A stretch of DNA of 64,000 bases from contig CAJFMB010000003.1 of NCBI GenBank assembly GCA_904390925.1, positions 1-64,000 of the forward strand, written 5' to 3'. This DNA comes from an uncultured Subdoligranulum sp. GTDB taxonomy: Bacteria > Bacillota > Clostridia > Oscillospirales > Ruminococcaceae. This document shows, in pieces, positions 45,998-54,670 of this stretch. The notes beneath the pieces are model-generated. The model was not told the origin of the DNA. It ran no database searches and saw only the letters and a list, made by a program, of their open reading frames with translations. Made by a program: the position numbers and the translations under genes. Every line of letters begins with the position of its first letter. Position 1 is the stretch's first letter.

Positions 45998-47338
45998 ATG
46001 CTGAAAGGACTCAAGCGTTCCGCCAAGGGCGCGCGGGTGCCGCACGAGAAGGCCACTGCCGGCATGGAAACGGTGCAGATGCCGTTGCCCCGGCATGTGG
46101 TCATTCCCATGCAGATGCACATTGGTGCCCCGGCCGAGCCGGTGGTCAAAAAAGGCGACACCGTCATGGTGGGCACCCTGATCGGCAAGGCCGGCGGTTT
46201 TGTCAGTGCCGACATCCATTCCAGCGTTTCCGGCACGGTTCTGGATGTGGCGCCCATGCGGATGGTCAACGGCGCCGTCTGCAAGGCGGTGGCCATCCAG
46301 ACCGACGGCAACCAGACGGTGGACCCGGCCTGTGTGCCGCCCGTTGTCACCGACAAGGACAGCCTGCTGGCGGCCATCCGGGCCTGCGGCCTGGTGGGCG
46401 TGGGCGGCGCAGGCTTCCCCACGGCGGTCAAGCTGGCAGCCAACACCATTGACACGCTGATCATCAACGCGGCCGAGTGCGAACCCTACCTGACCACCGA
46501 TGCGCGGGAAATGCTGGAATGCAGCGACACCATCCTGTCCGGCATTGCCGCTGTGATGAAGTACTGCGACATTCCCCGCTGCATCATCGGCATCGAGCGC
46601 AACAAGCCCGAGTGCATTGACCTGATGTTCTCGCTGACCCGGGAGATGAAGGGCGTGTCGGTCAAGCCGCTGCCCATGCGGTATCCCCAGGGCGCTGAGA
46701 AAACCCTGATCGAGACCTGCACCGGTCGGGAAGTGCCCCAGACGGCCCCCAACGGCAAGGCGGGCATTCCTGCCGACTGCGGCTGCGTGGTCATGAACGT
46801 CACCAGCGTTTCCACCCTGGGCAAGTATCTCAAGACCGGCATGCCGCTGGTCACCAAGCGGGTCACGGTGGACGGTGACGCCATCGCCAACCCCTGTAAC
46901 ATCGAGGTCCCCATCGGCACCCTGTACCGGGATGTGATCGAAGCCTGCGGCGGCATCAAGCCGGAGGTGGAACTGGGCAAGATCATCTTCGGCGGCCCCA
47001 TGATGGGCGGCGCCGCTCCCAGTGCCGATTTCCCGGTGCTCAAGCAGAACAACGGCCTGCTGCTGCTCAGCCGCAAGGCCGCCATCCTGCCGGAAGCCCA
47101 GGCCTGCATCCGCTGCGGCCGCTGCATCGAGGCCTGTCCCATGGGCCTGGAGCCGGTGGTCATTGCCGGCGCCTTCAAGCGCAAGGATTTTGATGCCCTC
47201 AAGGCGCGCTGCATTGACCTGTGTGTTGCCTGCGGCAGCTGTACGTATGTCTGCCCGGCCAAGCGGCCGGTGTCCCAGACCATGGCGCTGGCCAAGGCCT
47301 GGTACCTGAAAGAGAAAAACGGAAAGGCAGGGAAGTGA
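45998..47338 (+). CDS. rnfC: Rnf electron-transport complex subunit C
   Basis: MLKGLKRSAKGARVPHEKATAGMETVQMPLPRHVVIPMQMHIGAPAEPVVKKGDTV...IRCGRCIEACPMGLEP...CVACGSCTYVCPAKRP. Confidence 0.96.
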   Translation: MLKGLKRSAKGARVPHEKATAGMETVQMPLPRHVVIPMQMHIGAPAEPVVKKGDTVMVGTLIGKAGGFVSADIHSSVSGTVLDVAPMRMVNGAVCKAVAIQTDGNQTVDPACVPPVVTDKDSLLAAIRACGLVGVGGAGFPTAVKLAANTIDTLIINAAECEPYLTTDAREMLECSDTILSGIAAVMKYCDIPRCIIGIERNKPECIDLMFSLTREMKGVSVKPLPMRYPQGAEKTLIETCTGREVPQTAPNGKAGIPADCGCVVMNVTSVSTLGKYLKTGMPLVTKRVTVDGDAIANPCNIEVPIGTLYRDVIEACGGIKPEVELGKIIFGGPMMGGAAPSADFPVLKQNNGLLLLSRKAAILPEAQACIRCGRCIEACPMGLEPVVIAGAFKRKDFDALKARCIDLCVACGSCTYVCPAKRPVSQTMALAKAWYLKEKNGKAGK

Positions 47339-47340
47339 CT

Positions 47341-48303
47341 ATGGAAGAACAACGCCTGATTGTGACTGCCTCGCCGCATATCCGGGACAATTCCACCACC
47401 CGCGGCCTGATGGGCAATGTGGTTATTGCTCTGGTCCCCTGTATCGTGGCAGCTGCCTTCATTTTCGGCATGCGCGCGCTGCTGGTGACGGGGGTCACGG
47501 TGGCAGCCTGCGTGGGATTTGAATATCTGTACACCCTGCTGCTGAAAAAGCCCAACCCGGTGGGGGACCTGTCCGCCGTGGTCACCGGCATCATCCTGGC
47601 CATGAACCTGCCGGTGAACATGCCGCTGTGGATCTGCGTGGTGGGTGCCTTTATTGCCATTGTGGTCATCAAGCAGCTGTTCGGCGGCATCGGCTGTAAC
47701 TTTGCCAACCCGGCGCTGATCGGCCGTATCGCCCTGTTCCTGGGCTTTGCCACCCGCATGACCGACTACGTCTATCCCGACGTGGCGGTGGATGCACTGG
47801 CCACCGCCACCCCGCTGGCGGCCGATTCCGGCGCTGTCAGCCTGGTGGATATGTTCCTGGGCCTGCATGGCGGCATGATGGGCGAGGTCTGCACCCTGGC
47901 CATCCTGCTGGGTCTGGCCTATCTGCTGGCCACCCGCACCATCGGGTTTGCCATCCCCGGCAGCATCCTGATCACCATGTTTGTGCTGACCTTTGCCGTC
48001 ACCGGCGACCTGCACAGCACGCTGGTGGAAATGATGGGCGGCGGCCTGCTGTTCGGTGCCGTCTTTATGGCCACCGACTACGTCACCAGTCCCTTCACCA
48101 CCAAGGGCCGGATCATCTACGGCATTGCCATCGGCCTGCTGACCTTTGTCATCCGCAACTTCAGCTCGATGAATGAGGGCATGAGCTTTGCCATCCTGCT
48201 GGGCAACCTGCTGACTCCCTGGTTCAACGCCTGGAGCCATCAGATTCCCCTGGGCCGCACCAAGGCCCGCAAGGCCGTGAGCAAGAAGGGAGGGGCAGCA
48301 TAA
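47341..48303 (+). CDS. rnfD: Rnf complex subunit D
   Basis: MEEQRLIVTASPHIRDNSTTRGLMGNVVIALVPCIVAA...FATDYVTSPFTTKGR-type motif (MATDYVTSPFTTKGRIIYG). Confidence 0.95.
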   Translation: MEEQRLIVTASPHIRDNSTTRGLMGNVVIALVPCIVAAAFIFGMRALLVTGVTVAACVGFEYLYTLLLKKPNPVGDLSAVVTGIILAMNLPVNMPLWICVVGAFIAIVVIKQLFGGIGCNFANPALIGRIALFLGFATRMTDYVYPDVAVDALATATPLAADSGAVSLVDMFLGLHGGMMGEVCTLAILLGLAYLLATRTIGFAIPGSILITMFVLTFAVTGDLHSTLVEMMGGGLLFGAVFMATDYVTSPFTTKGRIIYGIAIGLLTFVIRNFSSMNEGMSFAILLGNLLTPWFNAWSHQIPLGRTKARKAVSKKGGAA

Positions 48304-48893
48304 TGGCCAAGAAAACAAACGCCGACCGCCAGGAAAACGCCTTCCAGGCCATGATCTGGCCGGTTCTGGTTCTTGTGATCATCTGCATTGTCTGCAGTGC
48401 AGCGCTGGCTGCCCTGAACAAGGTCACAGCCCCTGTCATTGAGGAAAACACCCGCATCCGCACCCTGGAATCCTACGTGGCGGTTCTGCCGGAGGGCACC
48501 AGTGCCGACAGCCTGACCGAACTGACGGTCAGCGAGGCCAGCCTGTCCGCCGGCGTCACCGGTGCCGTCAGTGCACCGGACGGTTCCATCGCCGTGCAGG
48601 CTGCCGCCGCCGGCTATTCCGGAAAGGCAGTCAACGTCTATGTGGCGTTTGACGCTTCCGGCAGCATTGCCAACCTGCTGGTGGATGCCTCCACCCAGAC
48701 CGCGGGCATCGGCTCGGCGGTGGGGGAGGACTCCTTCACCTCCGGGTTTGCCGGCTTCTCCGCCTCCGGGCATGTGTCGGACGGCACGCCGGTGGATGCG
48801 GTGGCCGGTGCCACCTACTCCTCCAACGCCGTCTACAATGCGGTCAACGCAGCCATCGACTGCTACAACAATGATCTGAAGGGGGCGGCATAA
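48303..48893 (+). CDS. rnfG: Rnf complex subunit G (FMN-binding)
   Basis: Single N-terminal TM; ...SDGTPVDAVAGATYSSNAVYNAVNAAI: FMN-binding S(T)GAT-type motif; positioned between rnfD and rnfE. Confidence 0.93.
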   Translation: MAKKTNADRQENAFQAMIWPVLVLVIICIVCSAALAALNKVTAPVIEENTRIRTLESYVAVLPEGTSADSLTELTVSEASLSAGVTGAVSAPDGSIAVQAAAAGYSGKAVNVYVAFDASGSIANLLVDASTQTAGIGSAVGEDSFTSGFAGFSASGHVSDGTPVDAVAGATYSSNAVYNAVNAAIDCYNNDLKGAA

Positions 48894-48894
48894 C

Positions 48895-49590
48895 ATGGCG
48901 GAAAAGCAAAGCAAGTGGAAAATTTTCACCGCCGGCATCATCCGGGAAAACCCGGTGCTGCGCCTGGTGCTGGGCTGCTGCTCGGCGCTGGCCATCACCA
49001 CCACCGTCACCGGTGCGCTGGGCATGGGCCTGTCCATGACCTTCGTGCTGGTCTGCTCCAACATTGTCATCTCGGCACTGCGCAAGGTCATCCCCGACAA
49101 GGTGCATCTGCCCTGCTACATTGTCATCATCGCCACCTTCGTCACCGTTGTGGACATGGTGCTGCACGCCTACATGGCGGATTTGTACCAGACACTGGGT
49201 GTGTTCCTGGCGCTGATCGTCGTCAACTGCATCATCCTCGGCCGTGCCGAGATGTTCGCCTGCAAGCACACGGTGGTGGAATCGGCCCTGGACGGTCTGG
49301 GCATGGGCCTTGGCTATATCCTGACCATGTTCCTGATGTCCTCCATCCGTGAGATCATCGGCAGCGGCAGCTGGCTGGGCATCCAGCTTCTGCCCGAAGG
49401 CCTGGACAAGTTCACCCTGATGAATCAGGCCCCCGGCGGCTTCTTTGTCTTTGGCTGCCTGATGGCGCTGTGCATCTGGATCGAGCGCAAGACCAACCAT
49501 CCCATTGAACGCAAGACCTGCGGCGAAGTGCTCCTGGAGGACCAGGACGCCGCCAAGGCCAACGACGCGGAAGGAGGTGCTGACCAGTGA
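48895..49590 (+). CDS. rnfE: Rnf complex subunit E
   Basis: KIFTAGIIRENPVLRLVLGCCSALAITTTVTGALGMGLSMTFVLVCSNIVISALRKVIPDKVHLPCYIVIIATFVTVVDMVLHAY. Confidence 0.95.
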   Translation: MAEKQSKWKIFTAGIIRENPVLRLVLGCCSALAITTTVTGALGMGLSMTFVLVCSNIVISALRKVIPDKVHLPCYIVIIATFVTVVDMVLHAYMADLYQTLGVFLALIVVNCIILGRAEMFACKHTVVESALDGLGMGLGYILTMFLMSSIREIIGSGSWLGIQLLPEGLDKFTLMNQAPGGFFVFGCLMALCIWIERKTNHPIERKTCGEVLLEDQDAAKANDAEGGADQ

Positions 49591-50228
49591 GCGCGAACAT
49601 TGCAACGTTTGCCACCATCCTGTTCAGCATGATTCTGGTCAACAACTACGTGCTGGTACAGTTTTTGGGCATCTGCCCCTTCCTGGGCGTCTCCAAAAAG
49701 CTGGATTCCTCGGTGGGCATGGGCGTGGCGGTCATCGTCGTCATGGTCATTGCCACTGCCGTGACCTTCCCGCTGCAGATCTTCCTGCTGGATGCCAACA
49801 ACCTTGGCTATATGCAGACCATCATCTTCATCTTGGTCATCGCCGTGCTGGTCCAGCTGATTGAAATCACTCTCAAGCGGTATATCCCGGCGCTGTACAA
49901 TGCGCTGGGTGTTTACCTGCCGCTGATCACCACCAACTGCTGTGTGCTGGGCGTGGCGATTCTGGCAGTGCAGGATTACAGCGCGGACGTGACGGCCCGC
50001 GGCTTCGGCTTTGCCTACGGTGAGGCACTGATCTGTGCGGCAGGCGCCGGCATCGGTTTCCTGCTGGCCATGGTGCTGTTCTGCGGCGTGCGCCAGCGCG
50101 TGGAGGAGGCCGAACCGCCCGAGTGCTTCAAGGGCCTGCCCATCACGCTGGTGGCGGCTGCCGTCACCTCGCTGAGCTTCATGGGCTTCGGCGGCGTGGT
50201 GGAAAACATCATCGCTGCGCTGCTGTAA
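49587..50228 (+). CDS. rnfA: Rnf complex subunit A
   Basis: FSMILVNNYVLVQFLGICPFLGVSKKLDSSVGMGVAVIVVMVIATAVTFPLQIFLL...YLPLITTNCCVLGVAIL. Confidence 0.95.
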   Translation: MSANIATFATILFSMILVNNYVLVQFLGICPFLGVSKKLDSSVGMGVAVIVVMVIATAVTFPLQIFLLDANNLGYMQTIIFILVIAVLVQLIEITLKRYIPALYNALGVYLPLITTNCCVLGVAILAVQDYSADVTARGFGFAYGEALICAAGAGIGFLLAMVLFCGVRQRVEEAEPPECFKGLPITLVAAAVTSLSFMGFGGVVENIIAALL

Positions 50229-50241
50229 GGGGGATAGGAGT

Positions 50242-51081
50242 ATGAGCAATCCGATCGTTTTTGCGGTGATCGTTCTGACACTGCTGGGACTGGTGGGCGG
50301 CCTGGTACTGGTGCTGGCCTCCCGGTTCATGGCAGTGAAGGAGGACCCCCGCATTGCTGAGATCACCTCCTGCCTGGCCGGCGCCAACTGCGGCGGCTGC
50401 GGCTATGCCGGCTGTGCCGACTACGCCCGTGCCATTGTCCAGGACGGAGCACCCATCCATAAGTGCGCCCCCGGCGGTGACAAGACCGCCGATGCCATTG
50501 CTGAGATCATGGGCGAGGAATCCAGTGACCGCCCCGCTATGCGGGCGTTTGTCTCCTGCAACGGCGGCGCCAACTGCGGGGTCCGGTTTGATTATTCCGG
50601 CATCAAGAGCTGCGCCGCTGCGGCCAGCGTGGCCGGCGGCCCCACTGCCTGCGCCTTTGGCTGCCTGGGCTACGGCGACTGTGTCAATGCCTGCAAGTTT
50701 GGCGCCCTGAGCGTACAGAACGGTGTGGCAGTGGTGGACCGGGACAAGTGCACCGGCTGTACCGCCTGCACCCGTGCCTGCCCCCGCGGCCTGCTGAAGA
50801 TGAAGCCGGTGGCACCCCAGCCTGCGGTCCTCTGCCGCAACAAGGAGCGCGGTGCTGCGGTGGTCCATGCCTGCAAGACCGGCTGCATTGCCTGCGGCAT
50901 CTGCGTCAAGAACTGCCCCCAGCAGGCGATCTTCCTGCGTAACAACGTGGCCCGCATCGACTACACCAAGTGCAACGGCTGCGGTATCTGCGTGGAAAAG
51001 TGTCCCAAGAAGGTCATCCATTTCATGGACGGCGGCCCCACCAGTGTGGATGCTCCCGTCCCTGAGTACGCCGTGCTGTGA
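50242..51081 (+). CDS. rnfB: Rnf complex subunit B (multi-FeS)
   Basis: EITSCLAGANCGGCGYAGCADYARAIVQDGAPIHKCAPGGDKT...CTGCTACTRACPRGLLKM...CIACGICVKNCPQQAI...CNGCGICVEKCPKKVI. Confidence 0.96.
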   Translation: MSNPIVFAVIVLTLLGLVGGLVLVLASRFMAVKEDPRIAEITSCLAGANCGGCGYAGCADYARAIVQDGAPIHKCAPGGDKTADAIAEIMGEESSDRPAMRAFVSCNGGANCGVRFDYSGIKSCAAAASVAGGPTACAFGCLGYGDCVNACKFGALSVQNGVAVVDRDKCTGCTACTRACPRGLLKMKPVAPQPAVLCRNKERGAAVVHACKTGCIACGICVKNCPQQAIFLRNNVARIDYTKCNGCGICVEKCPKKVIHFMDGGPTSVDAPVPEYAVL

Positions 51082-51104
51082 CGGCATTCTGAAAGCATAG
51101 AACA

Positions 51105-51155
51105 GGCCCCCGGCCGCGGATTTTTGCCCGGTGCAAAAAATCTGCGCCGGGGGCT
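51105..51155 (+). terminator. Long imperfect inverted repeat at the end of rnf operon
   Basis: GCCCCCGGC-cgc-GGATTTTTGC-ccggt-GCAAAAAATC-tgc-GCCGGGGGC. Confidence 0.55.
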
Positions 51156-51184
51156 TGACTTTCGGATGGTAGCTGTGCTATAAT
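51155..51184 (+). promoter_or_regulatory. Promoter for tRNA-Val (TTGACT-18-TGCTATAAT, extended -10)
   Basis: TTGACT at 51155-51160, TATAAT at 51179-51184. Confidence 0.75.
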
Positions 51185-51198
51185 CTCTTTGTTGTCAC

Positions 51199-51275
51199 GG
51201 AGGATTAGCTCAGCTGGTTAGAGCATTTGCATCACACGCAAGGGGTCTGGGGTTCGAGTCCCTAATTCTCCACCA
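51199..51275 (+). tRNA. tRNA-Val, anticodon CAC, CCA encoded
   Basis: GGAGGAT acceptor pairs with ATTCTCC; D stem GCTC/GAGC; anticodon loop ATCACAC; T arm TGGGG-TTCGAGT-CCCTA; ACCA 3' end. Confidence 0.95.
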
Positions 51276-51281
51276 GACAGT

Positions 51282-51310
51282 ATGGCCGACAGAAATGTCG
51301 GCCATTTTTT
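51282..51310 (+). terminator. Terminator after tRNA-Val
   Basis: ATGGCCGACA-GAAA-TGTCGGCCAT-TTTTT. Confidence 0.9.
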
Positions 51311-51312
51311 GT

Positions 51313-51531
51313 TGTATCCACACAGGTGGACAGGGGGATAACAAACCGCTGCTTTTGGCTGTCTGGCAATTCTCCTGCCATTGGGCGCCGTGTTTGCCAT
51401 AAGACGGATTGTCTTGCCCGGCCGGCATACGCGGAACAACTTGGATGCACACAATAAAACAGATCCGTATGCCAGCGGCTGCGGAAAAAAATTTCCCCGG
51501 ATGTGGTAATGCCTCATCCGGGGAATTTTTT
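51313..51531 (+). ncRNA. Candidate structured intergenic RNA/element ending in an orphan terminator (strand uncertain)
   Basis: Hairpins TCCAC-ACAG-GTGGA (51317-30), TGGCA-ATTCTCC-TGCCA (51364-80), AAGAC-GGATT-GTCTT (51401-15), GGCATACG...CGTATGCC (51424-31/51466-73), then AATTTCCCCGGATG...CATCCGGGGAATTTTTT. Confidence 0.35.
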
Positions 51532-51606
51532 CTGTCATTAAAGGCAATGCAACAGGTGCGCAAATCGAAAGAATACACCGCTGCTTTTTGTTTGAAATTT
51601 ACAATG

Positions 51607-51625
51607 TTGCGCTATTATTGCGCAC
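51607..51625. repeat. Operator-like inverted repeat, copy 1
   Basis: TTGCGCTATTATTGCGCAC; near-identical to the reverse complement of 51725-51742. Confidence 0.7.
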
Positions 51626-51724
51626 GATTCTACACAAAGATTCTGTAATTCTGCAAAAAACGCTGGATTTTGTTAACATTTGTGCTATAATTGCCTTAAT
51701 TCGGGTAAGAAAAAAAGGCGGAAA

Positions 51725-51742
51725 GTGCGCAATATAGCGCAA
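51725..51742. repeat. Operator-like inverted repeat, copy 2 (opposite orientation)
   Basis: GTGCGCAATATAGCGCAA = reverse complement TTGCGCTATATTGCGCAC. Confidence 0.7.
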
Positions 51743-51788
51743 TGAAAATGCCTGCCGGAGCCACACTTGCATAAAGGAGGACAACACC

Positions 51789-54536
51789 ATGAACAAGCCA
51801 AACGGCGCTCTGGTCCGCCGGGGCGGTGCTCTTTTGGCGGCGGCATCTTTGCTGCTGTCGCTGTCGGTGGGCACTGTGTCTGCAGAGGGCACGGGCACTT
51901 CCACAGGGGAGACCGCCCGCAATAGCAGCCAGTACGGCGTGACCGTCACGGCCAGCGATACCGAGGTGATGCCGGGCGATACGGTCACGCTCACTGCTAC
52001 GGTGACCTGTGACGGTGAGACGGTGACCGATCTGGCTGCCGCGGGATTGAACCTGACCACCTGGCTGGATTACTATGATGCCAACGGCCACGGGGACGGC
52101 AACAGTGATGCGGCGATCAGCACCCCCAATGACCTGAGCACCGCCGTCACCCTGCCCACCGAGGGCACCTATTATCTGGTCACCGAAGTCTATGATACCG
52201 GCTGGAACAAGCTGGCCTCCGCCACAACAACCCTGACGGTAACCGAAGCGCCTTCCCAGGGGGAGGACACCGCGGTGGAAGCCGCCGTCAACGTGGAAAA
52301 GGTGGAAAATCTGCCCGATGATTTCATCATGGGTGTGGATATTTCCTCTGTCATGTCGGAGTTTGCCAGCGGTGTCACCTATCAGGACTACCAGGGCAAC
52401 ACCATTGACAACATCAGCGACTTCTGCAAGTTTCTGGCCGACTGCGGTGTGACCCATGTGAGGGTGCGCATCTGGAACGATCCCTATGATGCGGACGGCA
52501 ACGGTTACGGCGGCGGCAACAACGATGTGGCAACGGCAGCGGAAATTGCCAAAGGCTGCGCTGATGCGGGTCTGAAAATGCTGCTGGATTTCCACTGCTC
52601 GGATTTCTGGTGTGACCCGAGCAAGCAGCAGGCCCCCAAGGCCTGGTCCGACTTTACGCTGGAACAGAAGGAAGAGGCGCTGGCGCAGTTCCTGACCAGC
52701 TCTCTGGAGACCATCTCCGCCACCGGCGCCGATATCGCCATGGTACAGGTGGGCAACGAGACCACCGGCGGCTTTATCGGCGAGAGCGGTTCCGCCAATA
52801 TGTGCGCCCTGTTCAGCGCAGGTGCTGCTGCTATCCGCAGCTTTGACCCGGACATTCAGGTGGTCATCCACGTCACCAACCCGGAAAAGTCCACCATGAC
52901 CAGCTGGGCGGCCAATCTGGCCCGCTACGGTGTGGATTATGACGTGCTGGCGACCTCCTACTACCCCTCCTGGCATGGCACGCTGGCCAACCTGAAAAAA
53001 CAGCTGGAGACGGTGCGCACCACCTACGGCAAACAGGTCATGGTGGCGGAAACCAGCTATGCCTACACCCTGGACGATACCGATGGTCACGAGAACACCA
53101 TCCGCCAGGGCAACAACGATACCATGATGACCGAGACCAGCTATCCCTTCAGCGCGCAGGGCCAGGCCAGCTATCTGCGGGATCTGATCGACACTGTCAA
53201 CCAGGCAGGCGGCATCGGTGTCTATTACTGGGAACCTGCCTGGATCACGGTGGGGGACACCACCGGTCTGACCGGCGCAGAGTATGACGCCCGCGTTGCC
53301 GCCAACAAGCAGCTGTGGGAACAGTACGGTTCCGGCTGGGCAGCCAGCTATTCCGCCCAGTATGACCCGAAGGATGCCGGCGTCTGGTACGGCGGCTCGG
53401 CAGTGGACAACCAGGCGTTGTTTGATGCTGACGGCGCGCCGCTGGCCAGTGCCGAAATCTGGAAACTGGTGCGCACCGGCGCCTACTCCAACCAGGTTGC
53501 GGTGGAATCCATCAAGCAGCCGGAACTGACCATCGAGGAGGGTGACAGCTTCACGCTGCCGCAGACCGTTGCCGTCACCTACACAAACGGCACGGCGCAG
53601 GACCCGGTTGTCTGGGATGCCCAGGAGCTGGCCGCTGTGGATGCCGATACCGCCGGCAGCTATCTGGTGCACGGCACTGTGACCTTCTCCAAGACGGTCA
53701 ACACCGGCAGCTATGCGGGGCAGACCACCGCACCGGTGACCTTCTCCTTGACCGTCAAGGCACCCAACCTGATCCCTGCCGGGGATGCAGGCTTTGAACA
53801 GACCAACAAGGCAAACTTTACTGTGGAAGGCAACGGCATCACGCTGCCCGCCACCGATGACCCCCGGGAAGGCAAGTACAGCATGCACTGGTACTGGGCC
53901 TCGGCAGGAATCTCCACTGTGACCTATCAGTCGCTCTCGCTGGAAGCCGGCAGCTACACCTTCCAGGCGGAGGCCCAGGGCATGGAAGGGGACAAAGTGA
54001 CGCTGCAGGTGCTGGATGCCGAAGGCAATCTGCTGGCAGAGGGAACCCCTGCCGTCCTGGCTGCCTGGTGCAACTGGAAAACTCCGTCGGTGCAGTTCAC
54101 CCTGACCGAAGCTGCCACGGTTCAGCTGCGGATTGTGGTGGAGATGCAGGCCGGCGGCTGGGGCACACTGGACAGCATGTATCTGTATGCCATGCCCGCC
54201 GAGGAGACGGACCCCGATGAGCAGCCGGAGAATCCCCCGCAGGCAACGCCTGAGGAAACCCCGGGCAGTGATCCGGAAGATCAGCCGGGTGACAAACCGG
54301 CCTCGCCCGTGCCTACTCCCGGCACTGCGGGAAATACCACTGTCACGGTAACTTCGGAAGCTACCGCGGCCCCGGGCCAGACCACGCCCACACCCACTCC
54401 CACGGCAGGGATCGGCACCGTGCCCCAGACGGGGGATGCGGCGCAGCCCGCCCTCTGGACCGCGTTGCTGCTGTTGTCCGGCGTTGGATTGCTGATCTGC
54501 ACGGCAGGACGCCTGGCAATGTCCCGGCGCAGATAA
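51789..54536 (+). CDS. Secreted GH53 arabinogalactan endo-beta-1,4-galactanase with Ig-like/CBM-like domains and VPQTG C-terminal anchor
   Basis: Signal peptide; MGVDISSVMSEFASGVTYQDYQGNTIDNISDFCKFLADCGVTHVRVRIWNDPYDADGNGYGGGNNDVATAAEIAKGCADAGLKMLLDFHCSDFWCDPSKQQAPKAW...QVGNETTGG; C-term TVPQTGD-TM-RLAMSRRR. Confidence 0.9.
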   Translation: MNKPNGALVRRGGALLAAASLLLSLSVGTVSAEGTGTSTGETARNSSQYGVTVTASDTEVMPGDTVTLTATVTCDGETVTDLAAAGLNLTTWLDYYDANGHGDGNSDAAISTPNDLSTAVTLPTEGTYYLVTEVYDTGWNKLASATTTLTVTEAPSQGEDTAVEAAVNVEKVENLPDDFIMGVDISSVMSEFASGVTYQDYQGNTIDNISDFCKFLADCGVTHVRVRIWNDPYDADGNGYGGGNNDVATAAEIAKGCADAGLKMLLDFHCSDFWCDPSKQQAPKAWSDFTLEQKEEALAQFLTSSLETISATGADIAMVQVGNETTGGFIGESGSANMCALFSAGAAAIRSFDPDIQVVIHVTNPEKSTMTSWAANLARYGVDYDVLATSYYPSWHGTLANLKKQLETVRTTYGKQVMVAETSYAYTLDDTDGHENTIRQGNNDTMMTETSYPFSAQGQASYLRDLIDTVNQAGGIGVYYWEPAWITVGDTTGLTGAEYDARVAANKQLWEQYGSGWAASYSAQYDPKDAGVWYGGSAVDNQALFDADGAPLASAEIWKLVRTGAYSNQVAVESIKQPELTIEEGDSFTLPQTVAVTYTNGTAQDPVVWDAQELAAVDADTAGSYLVHGTVTFSKTVNTGSYAGQTTAPVTFSLTVKAPNLIPAGDAGFEQTNKANFTVEGNGITLPATDDPREGKYSMHWYWASAGISTVTYQSLSLEAGSYTFQAEAQGMEGDKVTLQVLDAEGNLLAEGTPAVLAAWCNWKTPSVQFTLTEAATVQLRIVVEMQAGGWGTLDSMYLYAMPAEETDPDEQPENPPQATPEETPGSDPEDQPGDKPASPVPTPGTAGNTTVTVTSEATAAPGQTTPTPTPTAGIGTVPQTGDAAQPALWTALLLLSGVGLLICTAGRLAMSRRR

Positions 54537-54552
54537 TCCCTTCTGATGGCTT

Positions 54553-54590
54553 ACAGATGCCCCGGATGCAATGTCCGGGGCATCTTTCTG
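54553..54590 (+). terminator. Terminator after GH53 gene
   Basis: GATGCCCCGGA-TGCAATG-TCCGGGGCATC-TTTCTGTCTTT. Confidence 0.75.
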
Positions 54591-54670
54591 TCTTTGCGCC
54601 AAAAGTGCCTCTTTCCCAACACAGAAAAATGCCGTATACTGAAAAAAACACCGCAGCCAGGGAGGCAACC

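Noticed and set aside
51210-51578. 122-aa minus-strand ORF ending ...RIRDSNPRPLACDANALTS
   Set aside because: The C-terminus is antisense translation of tRNA-Val, a known source of spurious hypothetical proteins; the rest crosses two terminators.
51409-51648. 79-aa plus-strand ORF across the orphan terminator
   Set aside because: It runs through a strong terminator hairpin and into the GH53 promoter region, with no RBS and no domain.
51695-54668. 990-aa minus-strand ORF opposite the GH53 gene (51696-54668)
   Set aside because: The plus strand has signal peptide, GH53 motifs and a sorting signal; the antisense frame has none.
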